Source: Hyphomicrobium_A sp963759735 (GTDB lineage Bacteria > Pseudomonadota > Alphaproteobacteria > Rhizobiales > Hyphomicrobiaceae). From it: DNA of 64,000 nt. Each line of letters begins with the position of its first letter. Positions within the stretch are counted from its first letter, which is position 1. Of the stretch, positions 1 through 9,191 are shown piece by piece. Under the pieces are notes generated by a model that worked only from the letters and a program-made list of their open reading frames with translations, made no database searches and was not told where the DNA came from. The stretch is from positions 496,001 through 560,000 of the forward strand of contig CAVXAF010000001.1 in assembly GCA_963759735.1 (NCBI GenBank). Direction: 5' to 3'. The translations under genes and the position numbers were made by a program.

Positions 1-111
1 ATCCATTTCCAATTATGCCGTCATTTTCAGCAACGTGCGCCAAACTTGGTGGCGCCGCACCGCGCCGAACTTGATAGCATGCGGCCGCATCAAACCCGCG
101 AAGGAGCATTC

Positions 112-949
112 ATGGAGATCAGGGTCGGCTGCAAACTGCGCTACGAGGCGCCCGTGCCAACAGCCTTCATTTTTCAAATCGAAGCTGCAAAGGCCGACAG
201 CCAAACCGTTGTGCAGGAGAGCTTGCTGTTGCCCGCAGGGGCGACGTCCGATTTGTATGTCGATCCCGTGACGATGACGCGCAAGGTCCGTACTTTCCTC
301 GGCCCGGGGCCGGTAGAGGTCGACTACGAGGCCACCGTGAATGTCGATGCCGCTGGTTTCGATCCAGTTCAGGTTTCGGAATTCGATTTCGCGCAACTGC
401 CGCTCGAATATGTCGAGTATCTGGCCGCCAGCCGCTATTGCCCCTCGGACGTGTTTCACCAAGTTGGCCTTCGAAACATTCGGCAACTTGCCACGTGGGC
501 ATACACGCGTGACGGCGATCTGCGACTGGATTTACAAGACGATCACGTACACCAGCGGTAGCACCGGACCCAGTTCGACATCGGCCGACGTGTTTGCATC
601 CAAGAAGGGCGTGTGCCGCGACTTCGCCCACCTCGGCATTTCGCTGTGCCGCGCCCTCGGCATCCCTGCGCGCTATGCCAGCGTCTATGCCGACGCCCTG
701 AGCCCGCAGGATTTCCATGCCGTCTTCCAGGCCTATCTCAACGGCCCTAAGGGCGGCGAGTGGTTTTCCTTCGATGCTTCGCGCATGAGCTCCGTCGACG
801 CGCTGGTGCGAATTGCAGCAGGCCGCGACGCCGCCGACGTGGCATTTGCTTGGCCACAGGGGCCGGTGTCGTTCCAGCCGCCCGAGGTTTGGGCACACGC
901 GCCGGGGCGATCCGACAGCATGCGCACACCGCTCGCCGTCAGCACCTAG
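112..949 (+). pseudogene. Transglutaminase-like family protein, frameshifted
   Basis: The first part (from the ATG at 112, residues MEIRVGCKLRYEA) carries the N-terminal beta-sandwich typical of bacterial transglutaminase-like proteins. The second part lies one frame over and has the catalytic core: the cysteine in KKGVCRDFAH, the histidine in SPQDFHAVFQAY and the aspartate in WFSFDASR. The two halves read as one continuous protein if the frame changes near 460-475, between PSDVF and AFETFGN. The full product would be about 280 residues, a normal family length. It ends 8 bases before a second transglutaminase-like gene, so the two look like a tandem operon. The substrate is unknown; the family includes proteases and amidases. 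Whether the shift is biological or a sequencing error cannot be decided here. Confidence 0.8.
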
Positions 950-957
950 AGGTTTTA

Positions 958-1849
958 ATGCGCAGACACCTCATCGTGCGGCATACGACGGATTACCAAT
1001 ATTCCGAGCCGGTGACGTTCGGCCGCCATCGGATGATGTTTCGACCGCGCGACAGCCACACCCTGCGCCTGTTGAGTACGAGCCTCACCATCACCCCCAA
1101 GCCCGTGCACATCAGGTGGATGTACGATGTATTCGGCAATTCCGTATCGTATGCGGAATTTGGCGACCAGCGCGCGACGCGCGCTTCGCCTGGTGAGCGA
1201 GATCAGCATCCTGCATTACGAGGTGGAACAGCCGACGGCATTGCTCATGCCGTCGGCAGAGACGTATCCGTTTTCCTACCTCGCTGACGAGGCGCCGGAC
1301 GTCGGGCCTCTGATGATCCTCAACCGGCCCGACCCGGACGGCCGCCTCGCCGCCTGGGCGAAGGACATCGCCGACAAGAGTGGTGGGCGCACCCTCGCCG
1401 TCCTCTCGGACATGATGGATGCCATCCGGCGCGACTTTAAGTATCTGCGGCGGCCCAAGGCGGGGACACAGGATCCGGTGCTGACGCTGGAACTCGGGAC
1501 CGGCAGCTGTCGCGACTTTGCCTTGCTGATGATAGAGGCGCTGCGAACTCTCGGCTTCGCGGCCCGCTTTGTCAGCGGCTACATCTATAGCCCCGGCCGC
1601 TCCCTGCATCAGGGCGGCGGCGCCACCCACGCATGGGTGCAGGTCTATCTGCCGGGATGCGGCTGGCTCGAGATCGACCCGACCAACGGCATTTTCGGCA
1701 ACCGCGACTTGATCCGCATCGCCGTAGCGCGCGACCATAAACAGGCGGCGCCTTTGTCGGGGAGCTTCTCCGGTCCGCGCGGCGCCTATCTCGGCATGTC
1801 GATATCGGTGTCGGTCGTTGAGCAGGCATCCGGCGCATCGGCCGCCTAG
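958..1849 (+). pseudogene. Second transglutaminase-like protein, frameshifted
   Basis: The ATG at 958 follows the first gene's stop by 8 bases and is preceded by GAGGT. The N-terminal part (RRHLIVRHTTDYQYSEPV) is the bacterial transglutaminase N-terminal domain. The C-terminal part is in another frame and contains GTGSCRDFALLMIEALR (catalytic Cys), GGGATHAWVQVYLPG (His) and WLEIDPTNGI (Asp), the full Cys-His-Asp triad. The frames join near 1165-1185, between YAEFGDQ and LRLVSEISILHYE. The reconstructed protein is about 295 residues. It is a paralogue of the upstream gene and both are broken the same way. The end overlaps by 4 bases the converging hydrolase on the minus strand. Confidence 0.82.
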
Positions 1850-2451
1850 ATGGCGTGGTCTCCGTCGCGCTGCGCATCCGCCGCCGCTTGTTCCAGCAAT
1901 TCGGGAAACTCGCAGGTGCCCATATCGCCCTGCGTGTAGTGCCCCCGACAAGGCAAATCGACGACCTCCCCACCCAGCGCGGCACGATAGATGGCGAGGC
2001 TCCTCTTGCCGTCGTCCGACTCGGTGTCGGATGTGAACATTATGATACGCCGCACGCGCGAGGTGATCGTCGCATCGACCGTGAAGTCATAGAACGCCAG
2101 CCGGTGCGGACATCCGAACCTTGCAATCTTCCACGGCGCGACGAGCACCAGGGTATCGATCGCCTGCTTTGATTCCGCCAGCCAGCGAACGAGAAATGCG
2201 CATCCGCAGCTGTGTCCGATGAGGATCGTCGCTTCGGTGACGAGCTGCTTATCGAACTCATGCTTATAATTTGCGTAGTTCGGTGCCCACGGATCGGGCA
2301 TGACTGGCGCCGCCGTTGGAATGCCGCGTTCGATCAACTTATCGCGTATCCACGGGATCCAATGCTTGTCGTAGGAACGCGTCTCGGGGTCGCGTTCGAA
2401 GGCCGCATCGGAGGGACAGCCGTGAACGATGATGCAATTTCGACCGGGCAT
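1846..2451 (-). CDS. RBBP9/YdeN-family alpha/beta hydrolase
   Basis: About 200 residues. It begins with the strand-loop CIIVHGCPSD and has the nucleophile elbow GHSCGCAFLVRWL, the usual position of the catalytic serine in RBBP9/YdeN-type serine hydrolases; a histidine near the C-terminus (CRGHYTQGDMG) fits the triad. I chose the inner ATG (MPGRNCI) because it places the hydrolase fold at the start; an upstream ATG at 2484 would add 11 residues without obvious structure. The substrate is unknown. No signal peptide is seen, so it should be cytosolic. It converges on the transglutaminase gene with a 4-base overlap. Confidence 0.75.
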   Translation of the reverse strand: MPGRNCIIVHGCPSDAAFERDPETRSYDKHWIPWIRDKLIERGIPTAAPVMPDPWAPNYANYKHEFDKQLVTEATILIGHSCGCAFLVRWLAESKQAIDTLVLVAPWKIARFGCPHRLAFYDFTVDATITSRVRRIIMFTSDTESDDGKRSLAIYRAALGGEVVDLPCRGHYTQGDMGTCEFPELLEQAAADAQRDGDHAI

Positions 2452-2675
2452 GTTGTGTTCGCTCGTTGCCGATGATGCGGCCAACCGGCGCTACCGATTT
2501 CCTCCGCACCGAGTAAGTCCGCTTTCGTCCGAAGTCTCGACCGGCCGTGACGCGGCACGCCCATAGAGCGTTGGACAGTGGACACGCCGGCACACCTCCT
2601 CAATAGCAGTTGTCGTGCGTTCAGGTGCCGTTCAAAATCGTTGCTAGACAATTCTCGCTCACTGCGAGGCAGATC

Positions 2676-4253
2676 GTGCACCGTCGAACTTTTTTGGCAA
2701 CCGGACTCGCCGCATTCGCCGCGCTGAGGTCTAACCCTGCCTTTAGCCGCGCCATCCCGCAGGGGCCGGCGTCAGGCGGCCTGACGGCACCCAGCGCTGT
2801 TGCCGAACTCGTGCGCCGACGCGCCGAAGAGCTCTCGCATCATGCTTACGTTGCGCCCGCCGAAACGCTGCCATCCGCAATGGCCGCGATGGGCTATGAC
2901 GAATATCGCGATCTGCGCTTCCGCCCGGAGAGCGCGGTCTGGCGCGGAGAAGGCCTCGGTTTCGAGATCCAGTTCTTCGTCGCGGCTTATCTTTTCCGCG
3001 CGCCGGTTGAGATCTTTCTCGTCGAGAACGGCGCCATCCGGCCGCTCAGCGCCGATCGCGAGCTATTCGACTTCGGCCCGCAGACGAGCAAAGTTCCCTC
3101 GGACGCGCAGTTGGCCTTTTCCGGCTTCCGCATTCACGCGCCGATCAATCGGTCGGAGTACTACGATGAGCTCCTGGCATTCCAGGGCGCGAGTTATTTC
3201 CGCGGCCTCGGTCGCGATCATAGCTACGGTCTATCGGCCCGCGCCCTCTCGCTCAACACCGAGGGGCCCGAGGTCGAGGAGTTTCCCGCCTTCACGAGCT
3301 TCTGGATCGAACGCCCCGCCGATGCGCGCTCGATCACCCTGCACGCTCTGCTGGACAGTCCATCTGTCACCGGCGCGTACACGTTCCGGATTGCGCCGGG
3401 CGTGCAAACGGCGATGGATATCGACGCGGTCCTGTTTCCGCGCCGCGACCTGACGAAGGTCGGCTTTGCGCCGCTGACCAGCATGTACCTCAAGGACACG
3501 CACGACGGTGGCGGACGGCTGGACTTTCGACCGGCCATCCACGACTCCGATGGATTGGCGAGCTGGAACGGCCGTGACGAGCGGCTCTGGCGTCCCCTTC
3601 TCAATCCGCCGGATGTGCAAGTCAGCTCGTTTCAGGATAACGATCCCAAAGGTTTTGGCCTCATTCAGCGCGGCCGCAGATTCGCCGAGTATGAAGATCT
3701 CGAGGCCCGCTACCACGACCGGCCCAGCGCCTGGGTCGAGCCCAAGAACGGTTGGGGCGAAGGTGCTGTGCAGCTCATCGAAATTCCGGCGGAAGTCGAG
3801 TACTTCGACAACATCGTTGCCGCTTGGCGCCCCAAAGATGCGCTCCTCGCCGGGCGCGCCTACGATGTCGGCTATCGCCTCACCTGGTGCGACGACACGC
3901 CTGCCGCAAGCGGCTATCGCGTCGGGAAGACACGTATTGGCGAAGGTTCGCGACCGGGCACCGTTCACTTCGTCGTAGACTTTCTCGATTCCGACGGAGC
4001 CAGGCTCGAGAAGGTGGCCTCCGTCGGCGTCACCGATGTCCCCTTGCGGCCGTTGTCGGAAGGGGTGGTCGGAAGCAGCGTCGGCATCACCGGCGCTCCG
4101 CTTCTCCAACGCAATCGGCAAACCGGCGGCATTCGCGCAACCTTCGAGTTTGATCCGCAAGATCACAGCGAGAGCGAGTTGCGCCTGAGCCTTGTCGCCA
4201 ATGGCGAACCAGCGTCTGAAGTCTGGCTCTTCCGCTGGCGCCGCCAACTTTAG
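2676..4253 (+). CDS. OpgG/OpgD-family periplasmic glucan protein
   Basis: About 525 residues, matching the OpgG/MdoG/OpgD family length (E. coli OpgD is about 550). The GTG at 2676 follows GCGAGG and starts a Tat-like signal (RRTFLATGLAAFAALRSNPAFS); a longer TTG start at 2610 is possible. The family body begins at AVAELVRRRAEELS and contains YDEYRDLRFRPE, FGLIQRGRRFAEYEDLEARYHDRPS and WVEPKNGWGEG, all typical of OpgG/OpgD. The family acts in the periplasm on osmoregulated periplasmic glucans, and E. coli OpgD is known to be an endo-beta-1,2-glucanase (GH186). No opgH glucosyltransferase is adjacent. The neighbouring sugar transporter and GH144 gene suggest use in glucan breakdown rather than synthesis; that is inference. 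Confidence 0.88.
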   Translation: MHRRTFLATGLAAFAALRSNPAFSRAIPQGPASGGLTAPSAVAELVRRRAEELSHHAYVAPAETLPSAMAAMGYDEYRDLRFRPESAVWRGEGLGFEIQFFVAAYLFRAPVEIFLVENGAIRPLSADRELFDFGPQTSKVPSDAQLAFSGFRIHAPINRSEYYDELLAFQGASYFRGLGRDHSYGLSARALSLNTEGPEVEEFPAFTSFWIERPADARSITLHALLDSPSVTGAYTFRIAPGVQTAMDIDAVLFPRRDLTKVGFAPLTSMYLKDTHDGGGRLDFRPAIHDSDGLASWNGRDERLWRPLLNPPDVQVSSFQDNDPKGFGLIQRGRRFAEYEDLEARYHDRPSAWVEPKNGWGEGAVQLIEIPAEVEYFDNIVAAWRPKDALLAGRAYDVGYRLTWCDDTPAASGYRVGKTRIGEGSRPGTVHFVVDFLDSDGARLEKVASVGVTDVPLRPLSEGVVGSSVGITGAPLLQRNRQTGGIRATFEFDPQDHSESELRLSLVANGEPASEVWLFRWRRQL

Positions 4254-4264
4254 ACTGCGGCCCG

Positions 4265-7200
4265 TCAACCGGGCTCCGCGGTGGCCTCGGCCTTGCGCTC
4301 GATCACGATCTCCACCGGCACGTTCTGGATGTGCAGCTTCCCGTTCCGCCAAGTCAGCGTTCGTCCGTTGCCATCGCGCGCCGTCGGGATATCGGGCCAC
4401 GGCGAGGCCAGCAGGAAGCCGCCCGGCGGACGCGCATCGCCGTCCAGCTTGACGACAACGTCGGCACCCCGTCGGCTGACTGACATGCTCAGCGCGCCAT
4501 ATGGCGTGCGCAGGTTCTTGGCGGCAAAGCCCGCTCCGTCGAACCAAGCGAGGGGAATACCTGCCGCAAGCTCGATCGACTTCTCGCTTTGGCGCTCGTA
4601 GGCGAACATGTCGAGGACTGAACGGATATAATCTGACGCGATCCACGCGTGCGGCATGTCGCCGATGAAACGCGGCTGGCGCGCGTCCCGGCCGACCACC
4701 TCCGCCCATTGGTTCCAGGGCGCCGGACGCTGGTCCTTAAAGAAATATGCCAGCAGCTCTTGGGCGCGTGCGCGCCACCCCAGCCGAACAAAGCTGCCGA
4801 CCACGCGCAGTTCATACGGCGTGTAAATATCCCAACTGTCTTTGCCGTCGCGGCGGTTGGTGAAGTTGAGCCAGTAGCGCTCGAACGTCGCCCGCAGCAT
4901 AGCGTCGGGAACGTTGTGTTCCTCGCCGGCAGGCGCCAAGGCGATCGTGGTCGAGGTAGCGTCGAAGTCGCCGAGATCGGCAGCGCCGGGTACGTAGGAA
5001 ATGCCGTGGGCCGCGGCTGCGGCTCTGACCGACGCTTGGACATCGGCCCGGAACTCGCCCTGGGCTCGCGCGAACTGCTTCGCGGCGTCGCTCTTGCCGA
5101 GCGCTTCGGCGATGGCGACCGCATCCTTGTAGCCGAGCAGACCCCAGAACACGTCCCAGTATGAATACGCGGGCTTGCTCGCATAGCCCTCGTGGCTGAT
5201 CGAGGGCGGCAGCAGGCCATAGAGCATGCGGCGTTCGGGGGCGAGATTTGCCGGCGTGCGTTCGGAGGCGCGCAGCTCATCCATGTAGCGCACCGCCGCT
5301 TCGACATGCGGCCACGTCGTCTCGAGCAGCGCGCGGTCGCCCGTGTAGCGAAAGACTTCAGCGGCAAGGAAGATCAGCTGGCCATTGCTGTCGTTCTCAG
5401 GCACCGGATCGGCGCCCCGAAAATCGACGCAGCACGGCACCTTGCCGTTGGCGAACTGGTGGGGCGCGAACCAGCGCAGATAGTCCGCCGCGATGTCGGC
5501 GTGCCCGAGCCTGACGAGGGATTCGGCCATCATGGCCCCGTCACGAATCCACGAGCGCCCGTAAGAGCGCGTGCCTGGCCGCAGGATCGGGCCATCTCGC
5601 GTCACCAATATCTGCGCCAGCGATGAACGCAGTGAATCGATGAGATGCTGACCGTCGGCTGGAACGTCGAAAGCAACGCGGTTGAGCTTGCCCGACCAAT
5701 CGGTCTCGATGTCCCTTTGCTGCCGGTCGAGCCACTCATCGAGCGGCTGCCCGGCAAGGTCTGGCTTCATGTCGCCGCCCAACAGAGGCGCCGCCAGACC
5801 GATCGTGCGGGTACCACGCGGCGGCAGTTCCACGTTGTAGATGAGCGCGGCGGAGGCAAAACCCGTGTCGTCGGCGACGCGGTCGGTTGAAGCTGAATCG
5901 CGTGCGAGGAGATGCGCCGGGTCGTTGCCGGATGCGAACGCCGCAGCGGAAACCCGGTCGGGCGCCACAAGCGGAATGACATTCGTCTGCCCGTTCACGG
6001 TCAGCTTGGCCCCGTCCCAGAAGACGGACTTGATTGGGCTGACGCCGCCCGTGATGTTGAGGAACTGCGTCGGCGGATTGACCTGGAATGGCCGCGCCGC
6101 AAGCGCAAGACGCAAAGACTGAGGCCGGTCGGTGAGATTGGTCAGCGTGTAGCGCGCCGCGATGTCCGAAGCGTCGCGAGACCCGCGCGCCAGAGCCGTG
6201 ACGCGCAGACTCCACTCGGGGTGTTCCCAGGTGACGCTCGGAACCGGGAGATAGCCGTCCGCGAGTGCCTGGGTCGTCTTGACGTCCGCCCACGAGACGA
6301 CGCGCGCGCCAGAGACGATGAACGGCTCGATCGAGAAACCGCCGCGGCCGATTTCCAGTGCACCGTCCTCTGACAGGAGCGCACTCTCGGCGCCACCGTC
6401 GACGCCGACGAGTGTCCAATACGGCTGTTCACCCGAGAAGCCGCGCGGATAGGTGCCGCGCGGCGCGTCCTTGGCCAGAGCCAGGATGAAAGCGTTGGGC
6501 GAAGCGCCGAACGCCAGTTCCTTCACGGCGAACTCGGCCAGCGCATAGCGATCCTTCGCCGGCTGGCGAAGATTGAGCCGGATAAAGCGTGCCTCCTGCT
6601 CGGACAGCAGCAAGGCGTCCTTGGCGCCGTCGCCGTTCTCTACCCGCTGCAGCACCTCCCAGGCTGCGCCGTCGCTCGACGCTTCGATGTCGTAATTGCG
6701 GGCACGCGCACCATCGAGCCAACGCAGCTCGATGCCGCCGAACTCTCGGAGCATGCCGAGATCGACGGTCAGACTCTGAGCACCGCTCCTGGCGTCGCTG
6801 CGCCATGCGGTGCCGGCGTCCCCGTCGACGGCCTGGCCAGCTTCACCGCCGGGCAACGACGATGTCGCGTTGGCGATGAGCGGCGGAAAGTGCGCGGGGT
6901 CGGGCGGCAATGGCCGGAATGTCAGGTCGGAGACCTCGATGAAACCACTGCCGCCGCCGCGTCCGGCGGCGACAAGAAATTCCAGGTTGGTGAAGCGCCG
7001 CAGCGTTCGGTCCTGCGTCGGACCCCACGCAAACGCTATGTGTCTCTTCTTGATCTTGACGCGGCGCCACTCGCTCGGGAAGTCGAAGTCGCGGCGCTCG
7101 AACCACCAGACATTGTCGCCACTGGCATCGGTGAACTTCACCTCGAAATTGTTCACCGGAGCGTTGGCACGCAGCAGAAACGATATCTCGTAGTTCTCGG

Positions 7201-7498
7201 GCAGTTCGAGCGGTACTTCGCGGCGCAAGAAGGCATAGCCGGCTGAACGGCCCAGGTCGAAATTAAGACGCAGCGCGCGTCCCCCGGCGCCGACGCTCGG
7301 CTGAGCGGAAACCTTGACACCATCGGACGCGTCCGCCGTCCACGCAGTTGGATTCTCAAAGTCGTCCAGCACCCGCGCCGCTCCCGCCTCGGCACTGGTT
7401 TCTGCACCCTGGGCGCGCAGCGGCAAGAACACAGCCAGCATGGCAAGCAATAATCGTCCCATTGAGAGCAGCAGGCGAGCGGTTCGGACTGTTCTCAT
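4265..7498 (-). CDS. Large exported discoidin-domain protein with (alpha/alpha)6 glycoside-hydrolase-like domain
   Basis: 1077 residues. An N-terminal signal peptide (RLLLAMLAVFLPLRAQG) is followed by a jelly-roll carbohydrate-binding-like domain (from VLDDFENPTAW), then an F5/8 type C/discoidin region (DLGMLREFGGIELRW... FIRLNLRQPA) around residues 210-330, a beta-rich middle, and from about residue 620 a helical region resembling (alpha/alpha)6-barrel glycosidases such as GH15 or GH63 (GTRSYGRSWIRDGAMMAESL, WPHVEAAVRYMDELR). Its ATG overlaps the stop of the upstream permease gene by 4 bases, making it the last gene of the ABC-transporter operon. The likely role is hydrolysis or binding of a periplasmic or extracellular glucan. 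The exact family is not recognised and the substrate is inferred only from neighbours. Confidence 0.75.
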   Translation of the reverse strand: MRTVRTARLLLSMGRLLLAMLAVFLPLRAQGAETSAEAGAARVLDDFENPTAWTADASDGVKVSAQPSVGAGGRALRLNFDLGRSAGYAFLRREVPLELPENYEISFLLRANAPVNNFEVKFTDASGDNVWWFERRDFDFPSEWRRVKIKKRHIAFAWGPTQDRTLRRFTNLEFLVAAGRGGGSGFIEVSDLTFRPLPPDPAHFPPLIANATSSLPGGEAGQAVDGDAGTAWRSDARSGAQSLTVDLGMLREFGGIELRWLDGARARNYDIEASSDGAAWEVLQRVENGDGAKDALLLSEQEARFIRLNLRQPAKDRYALAEFAVKELAFGASPNAFILALAKDAPRGTYPRGFSGEQPYWTLVGVDGGAESALLSEDGALEIGRGGFSIEPFIVSGARVVSWADVKTTQALADGYLPVPSVTWEHPEWSLRVTALARGSRDASDIAARYTLTNLTDRPQSLRLALAARPFQVNPPTQFLNITGGVSPIKSVFWDGAKLTVNGQTNVIPLVAPDRVSAAAFASGNDPAHLLARDSASTDRVADDTGFASAALIYNVELPPRGTRTIGLAAPLLGGDMKPDLAGQPLDEWLDRQQRDIETDWSGKLNRVAFDVPADGQHLIDSLRSSLAQILVTRDGPILRPGTRSYGRSWIRDGAMMAESLVRLGHADIAADYLRWFAPHQFANGKVPCCVDFRGADPVPENDSNGQLIFLAAEVFRYTGDRALLETTWPHVEAAVRYMDELRASERTPANLAPERRMLYGLLPPSISHEGYASKPAYSYWDVFWGLLGYKDAVAIAEALGKSDAAKQFARAQGEFRADVQASVRAAAAAHGISYVPGAADLGDFDATSTTIALAPAGEEHNVPDAMLRATFERYWLNFTNRRDGKDSWDIYTPYELRVVGSFVRLGWRARAQELLAYFFKDQRPAPWNQWAEVVGRDARQPRFIGDMPHAWIASDYIRSVLDMFAYERQSEKSIELAAGIPLAWFDGAGFAAKNLRTPYGALSMSVSRRGADVVVKLDGDARPPGGFLLASPWPDIPTARDGNGRTLTWRNGKLHIQNVPVEIVIERKAEATAEPG

Positions 7499-8316
7499 CC
7501 CTTGACGCTCCCCGCCAAGAGCCCGGCAAGATACTGGCGCTGCAGAGCGAGAAACAGCAGTAGCACCGGCAAGATCGTCACCACCGAACCGGCCATCATC
7601 AACTCGTTGTCCTGCACATGCTCGCGCGACAGCGAGGCGAGCGCCACGGGCAGCGTGTAAAGGCTCTCATCCGACAGCACTATCAACGGCCACATGAAGT
7701 CATTCCACGTTCCTAGAAACGTGAATGTCGCCAGCGTCGCCAGAATTGGTCTCAACGCGGGCACAACAATCGAGAGGAAAATCCTGAACTCGCTGGCGCC
7801 ATCGACGCGCGCCGCTTCCAGCATTTCGTCGGGGACAGAGAGTGCGTACTGTCGCACCAACGCAATGCCGAAGATGGAAGCCAGCGCCGGCACCAGCACG
7901 CCGGCATAGCTGTTGACCAGCCCGAGGTTCTTAAGGAGCAGGAACAGCGGCAGCATTGCCACTTGCGCGGGGATGACGACGGCTCCCAACAGCCCCCTGA
8001 AAATTTCCTCGCGCCCGGTGAAGCGCAACTTGGCGAAAGCGTAGCCGGCCATGACGTTGAAGATGAGCGACAGGACGGTGGCGCATGCGGCGAGCAGCAG
8101 GCTGTTGAAGAAATATCGCCCCATCCCCTCGCGTGCGAACAGCTCCTGATAGTTGGCGAGTGTCGGCGTTGCGGGCAGCAGCGGTGGTGGGAACGCACTC
8201 GCCTCGCCGGGCGCCATGAACGAGACGGACAGCATCCACAGCAGCGGCGACAGCGCCAATATGGTGGCGAAGACCAGCGCACTGTTGACGGCGATTGCGG
8301 CCGGATTGAATTTCAT
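7495..8316 (-). CDS. Carbohydrate ABC transporter permease (MalG-type)
   Basis: 273 residues with about six membrane segments, starting FNPAAIAVNSALVFATILALSPLLWML. The EAA loop (EAARVDGASEFRIFLSIVVP) that docks the ATPase is intact and lies in the usual place before the last helices, as in CUT1-family MalG/UgpE permeases. Start: the ATG at 8316 overlaps the stop of the upstream permease (ATGA), indicating translational coupling; the longer upstream open frame is a shadow of the first permease. It forms the inner-membrane channel together with the next gene. Confidence 0.93.
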   Translation of the reverse strand: MKFNPAAIAVNSALVFATILALSPLLWMLSVSFMAPGEASAFPPPLLPATPTLANYQELFAREGMGRYFFNSLLLAACATVLSLIFNVMAGYAFAKLRFTGREEIFRGLLGAVVIPAQVAMLPLFLLLKNLGLVNSYAGVLVPALASIFGIALVRQYALSVPDEMLEAARVDGASEFRIFLSIVVPALRPILATLATFTFLGTWNDFMWPLIVLSDESLYTLPVALASLSREHVQDNELMMAGSVVTILPVLLLFLALQRQYLAGLLAGSVKG

Positions 8317-9191
8317 CTGGCCTCCCGCACTCTGGCGACGTAGAGCTGCAGCAGCGTCACGGCGAACATGAGCACGAAGAGAAGGAAGGCAATGGCGGAG
8401 GCAAAGCCGAGGTTCCACCACTTGAAGCCTTCCTCGTACATGAAATAGAGGACGCTCACCGTGCTCTGCAGCGGACCGCCCTGGGTCATCACATATGGTT
8501 CGGCAAACAGCTGGAAATACCCAGCCATCGTGAGCACGCTGACCAGCAGCACGACAGGCGCCAGCGCCGGCAGGGTCACGTAACGCAGCTGCTGCCAAGG
8601 AGAGGCGCCGTCGATGCGCGCCGCCTCGTAAAGCTCCTCGGGAATGCTCTGCAGCCCGGCGAGGAAGATGATCATGTTGTAGCCAAAGTTCTTCCACACG
8701 GCGAATAGGATGATCGCCGGCATGGCCCAGTTCGGATCGCCGAGCCAATCAACCGGCGCGACCCCAACGCTTTCCAAAGCATAATTGATGAGGCCGCTGC
8801 GCGTGTGCAGCAGGTAGCGCCAGACGATGGCGACTGCGACCAGCGTGGTCACGACCGGCGCAAACAACGCGACGCGGAAGAAGGGCTTGAACTTCGCAAG
8901 CTTGGAATTCAGCAGCAGCGCCGCACCGAGCGAGGCGACGATGGATAGCGGCACGCCGACGCCGACGAAGTACAGCGTATTGCCGAGCGCTTTCCAGAAC
9001 AGCGGTGTCTGCAGGAGCTCGATGTAGTTGGCGAACCCAACAAAGCGCAGATTATCGAGGTCGGCGAGCGCGTAGATGTCGAAATCGGTGAAGCTCAACG
9101 CGAACCCAGCCAGAACCGGCACGAAGAAGAAAATGCCGATCACGGCCAGCGCCGGCGCCACGAACATCCACGCAGCCCAGTTGATTTTCAT
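8313..9191 (-). CDS. Carbohydrate ABC transporter permease (MalF/UgpA-type)
   Basis: 292 residues. The N-terminal helix AWMFVAPALAVIGIFFFVPVLAGFALSF, about six membrane segments, and the EAA loop YEAARIDGASPWQQLRYVTLP identify a CUT1-type sugar permease. The start codon overlaps the stop of the solute-binding protein gene by 4 bases, and its own stop overlaps the next permease by 4 bases. Substrate specificity cannot be read from the permease; the neighbouring hydrolases suggest beta-glucan oligosaccharides. Confidence 0.93.
   Translation of the reverse strand: MKINWAAWMFVAPALAVIGIFFFVPVLAGFALSFTDFDIYALADLDNLRFVGFANYIELLQTPLFWKALGNTLYFVGVGVPLSIVASLGAALLLNSKLAKFKPFFRVALFAPVVTTLVAVAIVWRYLLHTRSGLINYALESVGVAPVDWLGDPNWAMPAIILFAVWKNFGYNMIIFLAGLQSIPEELYEAARIDGASPWQQLRYVTLPALAPVVLLVSVLTMAGYFQLFAEPYVMTQGGPLQSTVSVLYFMYEEGFKWWNLGFASAIAFLLFVLMFAVTLLQLYVARVREAR

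Noticed and set aside
3231..4709. 492-residue minus-strand open frame
   Set aside because: It runs antisense across the OpgG/OpgD and discoidin genes; high GC creates long shadow frames and the two real genes have clear family motifs.
7495..8748. Extended 417-residue version of the MalG-type permease
   Set aside because: The first 144 residues are a shadow of the upstream permease gene; the real start is the overlapping ATG at 8316.
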